From the NCBI RefSeq assembly GCF_032854445.1, contig NC_088303.1, positions 12,593,501 to 12,657,500 on the forward strand: a stretch of DNA of 64,000 nt, given 5' to 3'. Of this stretch, positions 62,501 through 64,000 are shown in pieces. Made by a program: the position numbers and the translations under genes. Within the stretch, counting starts at the first letter, position 1. The number at the start of each line of letters is the position of its first letter. The notes beneath the pieces are model-generated. The model saw nothing but the letters and a program-made list of their open reading frames with translations. It did not search any database and was not told the origin of the DNA. The stretch comes from Liolophura sinensis (Eukaryota > Mollusca > Polyplacophora > Chitonida > Chitonidae).

Positions 62501-63031
62501 GGTTTAATTAATATGATGTTGCATTTGTTTATTTCATTTATGTGAATGTTGTTTAGCGTGATTCAAATGGTCTTTATACTTATACAATGATGGCCAGTTT
62601 TAGCAGGAAACCGGAGTGCCTGGGATAAACCACAGGTCTCTGACAAGTTACTGACGAACTTATCCATGTGTGACGTACCACACCATATACAATCACGCGC
62701 AAAGGCCCCAGACTTGCAATCACAGTTTTCCACATTAAGTGTTAGATGTGATAGGGGTGTGGGTTAACATTATTCAGAAACGTACTGTTTCATGTTTTCA
62801 TTCTGCCGTAAGCAAAATGAGCTTTTGAAAACAGAAAACCTTTCAACATAGTAACGGGTATTTTTGGAAGAATACATTTGTGATTACTTTTCTGATTAAA
62901 TACTTTTCTCTATGCCAGATTTTGACTTACAATACGTCTCCACGCGAGTTCCATCCACCCAGTAAAAGTCGTTTTCAAACAGGCGGTCATTGGCTCCTAT
63001 CCAGTATGTTTGCGGGAAACTCTCGTTCGTC
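29357..63031 (-). CDS. Giant transmembrane receptor: CTLD-CUB-CTLD-like-CUB x3-EGF x3-TM-long tail (5' partial)
   Basis: One gene of at least 17 exons, assembled by hand on the minus strand: 63031-62931, 62383-62183, 59102-58901, 57897-57698, 57476-57306, 55301-55251, 54917-54809, 54655-54585 (weak), 54093-53398, 45199-44786, 38475-38329, 36983-36762, 36263-36006, 34765-34653, 34162-32379, 30403-30233 and 29588-29357. Splice phases match at all junctions, and three EGF domains become complete only after splicing, which argues strongly for a single gene. About 1,700 residues are encoded in the window; the signal peptide and the start of the first lectin domain lie beyond the right edge. Topology is type I: adhesive or binding ectodomain, one helix, and about 800 cytoplasmic residues. 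I know no named gene with this order. Role inferred: cell-surface recognition or adhesion with signalling. One exon has frameshifts (see its entry). Confidence 0.8.
29820..30043 (-). mobile_element. SINE copy, nearly full length, in the last receptor intron
   Basis: (ttta)n, gattgctgttttacgtcgta, gcatgagccggacttgaactcacagcgaccgcattgg and a decayed tRNA-like end aactgaaccacggagg. Confidence 0.9.
30233..30403 (-). CDS. Receptor exon 16: coiled-coil cytoplasmic segment
   Basis: Acceptor tttggggtttccacag, donor gtaaga, 171 nt, phase 2-2. Encodes VTSQLQQAALKLIQLQRISQ and ENKKLRNG, a strong short coiled coil, then an acidic SGEEDGLVSDDDLK. The phase fits both exon 15 and exon 17. The reading frame again hits TAA at the donor (AGG TAA). 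Confidence 0.8.
30404..32378. other. Receptor intron with SINE-like pieces
   Basis: Mostly unique. At about 30758-30880 there is a second, diverged SINE-like type (tatttatttgattgatgtta, ggaaaccgcattccctgggg, ggcgagttactg), also resembling 62521-62720. At 32000-32066 a truncated copy of the common SINE ends in a GT/G-run (32066-32091). The ORFs at 30378-30656 (plus) and 30568-31073 (minus) are not supported as genes. Confidence 0.6.
32379..34162 (-). CDS. Receptor exon 15: large cytoplasmic tail, 595 residues
   Basis: Acceptor cttacgttttctag, donor gtaagt. Long open frame of Ser/Arg/His-rich, low-complexity sequence that is probably disordered. It holds a membrane-proximal VYENP (a Y-x-N motif as bound by Grb2-type SH2 domains), a Cys/His-rich stretch (ESCHSSCRKQRTCQCRKC), repeated RHG / RHRR clusters, and an acidic SSSEEEYSGD resembling a CK2 site. 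No catalytic domain. The frame reads straight to TAA at 32375, but that stop is formed by the donor itself (AG|GTAAGT), so I take the exon to end at 32379. Confidence 0.88.
34166..36005. other. Receptor introns around exon 14
   Basis: Unique AT-rich intron sequence apart from exon 14. No repeat array or element recognised. Confidence 0.5.
34653..34765 (-). CDS. Receptor exon 14: juxtamembrane cytoplasmic segment
   Basis: Acceptor catacaggtactgtatgcttt-like tract ending cag, donor gtatgc, 113 nt, phase 1 in and 0 out, exactly what is needed to join exon 13 to exon 15. Encodes LDHGIPSTSLPTYNSYLSRE and RRQPEIHIEE. No domain recognised; two tyrosines are possible phosphorylation sites (speculative). 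Confidence 0.75.
36006..36263 (-). CDS. Receptor exon 13: transmembrane helix
   Basis: Acceptor tattcttctacag, donor gtgaaa, 258 nt, phase 1-1. After the last EGF cysteine and a short stalk, IWIGLIVILSLVLIFVIMF forms one transmembrane helix, followed by CVKRKCSG and a CCC group (possible palmitoylation) with a basic KTKKKQQ stretch. The basic side follows the helix, so the N-terminus is outside. Confidence 0.9.
36762..36983 (-). CDS. Receptor exon 12: EGF-like domains 2 and 3
   Basis: Acceptor ccttattgctcag, donor gtaagc, 222 nt, phase 1-1. After the last cysteine of EGF 1 come EGF 2 (WCEVDNCVRGTC, YTCVCEPGYFGIYC) and EGF 3 (DTCRTKLCGNHGAC, VVCECDLGYSG), whose final cysteine (AQC) lies on the membrane exon. 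There is no D-x-D/N...N calcium-binding consensus. Confidence 0.88.
36984..38328. other. Receptor intron, unique sequence
   Basis: No element or ORF that I can support; the plus-strand ORF at 37775-37963 has no features. Confidence 0.5.
38329..38475 (-). CDS. Receptor exon 11: EGF-like domain 1
   Basis: Acceptor ttccatttttag, donor gtaatg, 147 nt, phase 1-1. A linker with N-x-T sites (NKTKNVT) leads to CLDGPYSCYNGGTC and FQCKCPGYYTG. The sixth cysteine is supplied by the next exon (LLC), so the six-cysteine EGF pattern is complete only in the spliced product. Confidence 0.87.
39290..40330. repeat. 31-bp minisatellite organised as 62-bp dimers
   Basis: Two alternating monomers: gtaactcaaatcattacaaaaggtgatgtaga and gtaactcaaatcattgcagagaggatataga. 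The dimer period is 62 bp (for example agtaactcatatc at 39641 and 39703). Some dimer variants (gatgtggatatag) recur at longer spacing. Confidence 0.92.
40535..41400. repeat. 33-bp minisatellite, about 26 copies
   Basis: Monomer gaagagatccctgttagctc, then tgatcgttataat. Multiple-of-three length gives open 11-residue repeats on both strands (MKRSLLALIVI-like, hydrophobic); no start, splice or conservation evidence for translation. Confidence 0.92.
41401..44130. other. Receptor intron, unique sequence
   Basis: AT-rich intron. At 42905-42975 an A/CAA-rich low-complexity stretch. At about 41590-41830 three loosely similar phrases (catttacggataattnantc) hint at an old tandem repeat. No supported gene. 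Confidence 0.5.
44140..44356 (+). mobile_element. SINE copy in plus orientation
   Basis: Reverse of the other copies: agaatgacccaggaacccatcac, gccagcagccagtggtttct, caacataatgctggtcgccgtcgaataagtgatata, then gcgtaaaacaccaatcaaataaatgaat as the tail. It is diverged and lacks a clean head. It is the only clear copy in this orientation in the window. Confidence 0.8.
44786..45199 (-). CDS. Receptor exon 10: divergent CUB domain
   Basis: Acceptor tatcgttgtag, donor gtattt, 414 nt, phase 1-1. Encodes VLAASPNIDSVLDVTN, GWMIYLKIVHLS, EGCKDTYVEIADTAV, RFPLCVDTT and LHEVSLRFHTGD, then GHSATPGFSVLYKILP. The strand pattern and the late G-F-x-x-x-Y motif fit a CUB fold, but the usual first cysteine pair is absent, so only one disulphide is likely. 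A threonine/valine/proline-rich insert (TTVTTVTPPPVITSQSQ) sits inside. Confidence 0.8.
45440..45915. repeat. 25-bp minisatellite, two diverged blocks
   Basis: Block one (45440-45740): gttcacatattagaacaccaccata. Block two (45790-45915): agtttacataccagagcaccgatat. Same length and alignable, so they look like two homogenised versions of one array separated by about 50 bp. Confidence 0.87.
46320..46750. repeat. 37-bp minisatellite, about 11 copies
   Basis: Monomer cttctgttctgtaactaaag, then ctcggcatacacgatag. Unrelated in sequence to the other 37-bp array at 21880. Confidence 0.9.
46751..47160. other. Receptor intron spacer between arrays
   Basis: Three loosely similar phrases (tgctctatttattcgttaatttcagtaact) at about 46798, 46862 and 46930 suggest a decayed repeat of about 65 bp. 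Nothing else seen. Confidence 0.45.
47165..47750. repeat. 47-bp minisatellite, about 12 copies
   Basis: Monomer ggaacgataacaatggtcca, then aatgtcctctccaggaatggtattacg. Confidence 0.92.
48085..49535. repeat. 33-bp minisatellite, about 44 copies
   Basis: Monomer gatgacattcacgaatcatt, then ataaatctgactc. Open 11-residue repeats on both strands are a consequence of the 33-bp length; no sign of a gene. Confidence 0.94.
49536..50540. other. Receptor intron, unique sequence
   Basis: Unique sequence with short featureless ORFs (for example minus 50018-50254). No element recognised. Confidence 0.45.
50560..51110. repeat. 27-bp minisatellite, about 20 copies
   Basis: Monomer agtaacagtttccactttgatcatatt with variants (tagtttccacttt). 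Confidence 0.9.
51111..52620. other. Receptor intron, unique sequence
   Basis: AT-rich intron. No supported gene or element. Confidence 0.45.
52630..53225. repeat. 33-bp minisatellite, about 18 copies
   Basis: Monomer actacagtcagaaatctgca, then cacatacaaacat. It ends about 170 bp downstream (minus sense) of the double-CUB exon. Confidence 0.92.
53398..54093 (-). CDS. Receptor exon 9: two CUB domains on one exon, with three frameshifts
   Basis: Acceptor ttctttttcttag, donor gtacgt; length 696 nt (a multiple of three), phase 1 in and 1 out, matching both neighbours. The content is two CUB domains: one with AAYPNIRTTYENN, SSMDIEYQEHCLYDSLTI, TFCGRESGD and VTIKFRSDYSIGGRGFSL, the other with GVIQSFNNPLSYFDNMDC, IKAPDGFRIYLEIRLLD, CSDYL, LDVDLGG, MTLTFHSDAADGGKGFEASF. 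However, the frame must shift near 54047, 53710 and 53570. Each shift looks like one missing base (or two extra), and the three add to a full codon. Either the assembly has three one-base deletions here or this allele is broken. Confidence 0.72.
54585..57476 (-). CDS. Receptor exons 5-8: C-type-lectin-like segment, degenerate
   Basis: Exon 57476-57306 (acceptor tttatttccag, donor gtgagc) is a clear CTLD start: TCGNGSWIAFGLHCYAVFIS, then ALCQDMDAVLAEPTTDAEKI. The following small exons, 55301-55251 (with KIWVPGVE) and 54917-54809 (with DRCSTLSLGSHTGTLLVKG), keep phase but do not give a canonical lectin C-terminus. Exon 54655-54585 (FRPFFWKSSNASVS) has a poor GTGACG donor and is included because a piece of that phase is required. 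The second half could be a degenerate domain, or I may have misplaced one exon. Confidence 0.55.
55395..55525. repeat. (ATTAC)n microsatellite
   Basis: About 24 near-perfect pentamers bounded by ATTAT variants. It lies about 95 bp upstream of the acceptor of the small receptor exon at 55301-55251. On the sense strand it reads (GTAAT)n. Confidence 0.97.
55526..57305. other. Receptor intron, unique sequence
   Basis: No element recognised and no ORF that I can support. A missing piece of the second lectin-like domain might lie here. Confidence 0.4.
57698..59102 (-). CDS. Receptor exons 3-4: CUB domain 1
   Basis: Exon 59102-58901 (acceptor gctgttgttacag, donor gtaagt) carries ACNDSIDLS, GGRITSPGFPANYSDFLKC and the IRAPIGYRIEVEF strand. 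Exon 57897-57698 (acceptor tttctgttccag, donor gtaagc) continues in phase 2 with CTFDYLSIS, QRLCGNYDKRL, LTITFHSDHNVVAGGF and ends ANIRLVE. Four cysteines and the S-P-x-F-P...Y motif identify a complete CUB domain of about 110 residues. Confidence 0.9.
58020..58575. repeat. 36-40-bp minisatellite, about 14 copies
   Basis: Monomer tctacgatttgccttacatg, then aggctgtgtatgtatg; the length varies with the number of tatg units. Confidence 0.9.
59103..62182. other. Long receptor intron with SINEs and small repeats
   Basis: Unique sequence apart from SINE pieces at 59619-59660 and 61323-61420 (both minus, truncated), a full copy at 61645-61911, an approximately 30-bp tandem phrase ctagggcacatatttttg at 61495-61610, and gacagatgagtggtcagacagacgagttgt repeats at 62035-62150. 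The ORFs at 59803-60267 (minus) and 60489-60913 (plus) show no domain or splice support. Confidence 0.55.
61645..61911 (-). mobile_element. SINE, best full-length copy
   Basis: Read on the minus strand it starts with a tRNA-like head: ggggcctccgtggctcagtc, then ggttaaagcgctagcgcag (box A-like tggctcagtcgg). Next comes the box B-like gagttcaagtccagctcatg. A conserved body follows (ggcttcctctccggccgtac, aacctgcggatggtcgtggg, ccaccataatgctggccgcc, gtcgtataagtgaaatattc, ttgagtacggcgtaaaacac) and an A-rich end. About 265 bp. It is a polymerase III promoter type element, therefore a tRNA-derived SINE; the body resembles SINEs I know from molluscs. Confidence 0.92.
62183..63031 (-). CDS. Receptor exons 1-2: C-type lectin domain, middle and C-terminal parts
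   Basis: Exon 63031-62931 (acceptor ctcattccag, donor gtaagt) encodes YWIGANDRLFENDFYWVDG, the classic CTLD 'WIG' core. Exon 62383-62183 (acceptor gtttgattag, donor gtaagg) encodes DWFPGWPEYDY, then EDCVELR, then FYWNDRNCEAKNGYICQ, the typical closing 'C...W-N-D-x-x-C...Y-I-C'. The N-terminal third (the first Cys pair and 'CY') must be on an exon right of 63031, which I did not find before 64000. Calcium-site residues are not obvious (no EPN or QPD triplet), so sugar binding is uncertain. Confidence 0.85.
62521..62720 (-). mobile_element. Second, diverged SINE-like type
   Basis: Starts tttgtttatttcatttatgt, has acaatgatggccagttttagcaggaaaccggagtgcctggg and a right end aggccccagacttgcaatcacag. 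The aggaaaccg-agtgcctggg and caagttactg blocks are shared with 30758-30880 but not with the common SINE. Confidence 0.55.
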
Positions 63032-63745
63032 CTGGAATGAGGAAACAAAAGTTAATATTGTTCAACAATTGAACGTAGACGTAGAAATCAATCAATTTCA
63101 GGGTACAAAAACGTGATTTTTACGCGTCTACTGTTTTGGATTAAGGTAACTCATAAGCCTAAAAAGCAGACCTACGATGGTTGTCTCCCTTGGTAAACAA
63201 TTCCCATGTACCCTATATGCCACTATTACACGACCTTTCACAGCAAGAACAAATGTGTCCTAACTAGTTCATGAAGGAATCAATATAGCACCAGTAATAC
63301 ATGAATATCAACGTATGATTACATGAGTCTATTTATGTTACAGGATTTCATAATGCAAATAAGGTAATAACGATAATTACTGCGTGAAGAGGATTACTTA
63401 TTAAATCAATCCTTTATCCATTCCTGTATATTTTTAGTTTCGTGTCTAGCTATGGGGTGTAAAATACTGCCTCATAAGGTTCTGAAGGTTTTGTTCAAAT
63501 AAAAAAATCTCACGATTCGCAAGCGAAAAAACAATTCCACATTTTTTCCCCACTTTTTTACGCATAATGTTTCACAATAATGACAAAACATAGTTTGGTA
63601 TAAACCACATTCTTTCACTGAAATTATATTCCCAATCTCACTTTCTCTCGTCTTATCCCAGTCTCAATCGATGAAACGTATCGTAAGAATCAAATGCGAT
63701 ACTTTGTATTTAGGAGACCCTGCTCGTTCGAGTGAAATGTGCGTT
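63032..63745. other. 5' side of the receptor exons; no upstream exon recognised
   Basis: Unique AT-rich sequence. The N-terminal part of the first lectin domain and the signal peptide exon should be upstream (higher coordinates) of 63031, but I see no open frame with the expected Cys and CY pattern here. Confidence 0.4.
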
Positions 63746-63749
63746 TGCA

Positions 63750-64000
63750 GGGCTATATTTGACAATCATGCCTCAAACAGTTTCCCTTACAATCATGGCT
63801 CACTCAGTTTCCGGTACAATCATGGCTCACACAGTTTCCCGTAAAATCATGACTCACGCAGTTTCCCGTACAAGCATGGCTCACTCAGTTTCCCGCACAA
63901 TCATGGCTAACACAGTTTCCCGTACAATGATGGTTCACACGGTTTCCCGTACAATGATGGCTTGCAGTTTCCCGTTCAATTACGCTCGCACAGTTATATT
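63750..64000. repeat. 27-bp minisatellite, runs off the right edge
   Basis: Monomer cagtttcccgtacaatcatg, then gctcaca; about nine copies. Confidence 0.9.

Overview
The window is eukaryotic nuclear DNA from an animal, most likely a mollusc or close lophotrochozoan. Every recognisable gene is broken into short exons with GT-AG splice sites. The gene content is metazoan (C-type lectin, CUB, EGF and zona pellucida domains). Intergenic and intronic space is packed with unrelated minisatellites and with copies of a tRNA-headed SINE of a type I recognise from molluscan genomes; that recognition is from memory. There is one 200-N assembly gap (10012-10211). I see no bacterial operon, CRISPR array, rRNA gene or functional tRNA gene.

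Layout. 1-3215: a 33-bp minisatellite, then the last coding exon of an otherwise unseen plus-strand gene (2587-2718), whose 3' end has been amplified into a tandem array. 4829-7433, minus strand: a complete five-exon gene (308 residues) for a membrane-anchored YqcI/YcgG-family protein, including a 16-nt microexon. 8470-10640: a 63-bp array cut by the gap. 13277-20647, minus strand: a zona pellucida (ZP) domain gene whose exons assemble with matching phases through both ZP halves; the 3' end was not found, and an intron carries a Penelope-like element remnant with a SINE nested in it. 20.7-29.3 kb: intergenic, mostly 37-bp and 44-bp satellites with higher-order structure. 29357-63031, minus strand: one very large gene, about 34 kb and at least 17 exons, for a type I membrane receptor. 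Reading N to C it has a C-type lectin domain, CUB, a degenerate C-type-lectin-like segment, three CUBs, three EGFs, one transmembrane helix and a cytoplasmic tail of roughly 800 residues. Its 5' end lies beyond the window. Its introns hold about ten further minisatellites.

The gene models were built by hand from splice consensus, reading-frame phase and domain recognition. Phases match at nearly every junction, which is the main support. The three main genes are all on the minus strand, and almost every SINE copy has its tRNA head pointing the same way. There is no evidence that the genes work together; the shared theme is secreted or membrane proteins. The most notable items are the unusual receptor architecture, three same-direction frameshifts in its double-CUB exon that cancel exactly, the intron-bearing YqcI/YcgG gene with its microexon, the amplified terminal exon, and five unrelated satellites that all have a 33-bp monomer.
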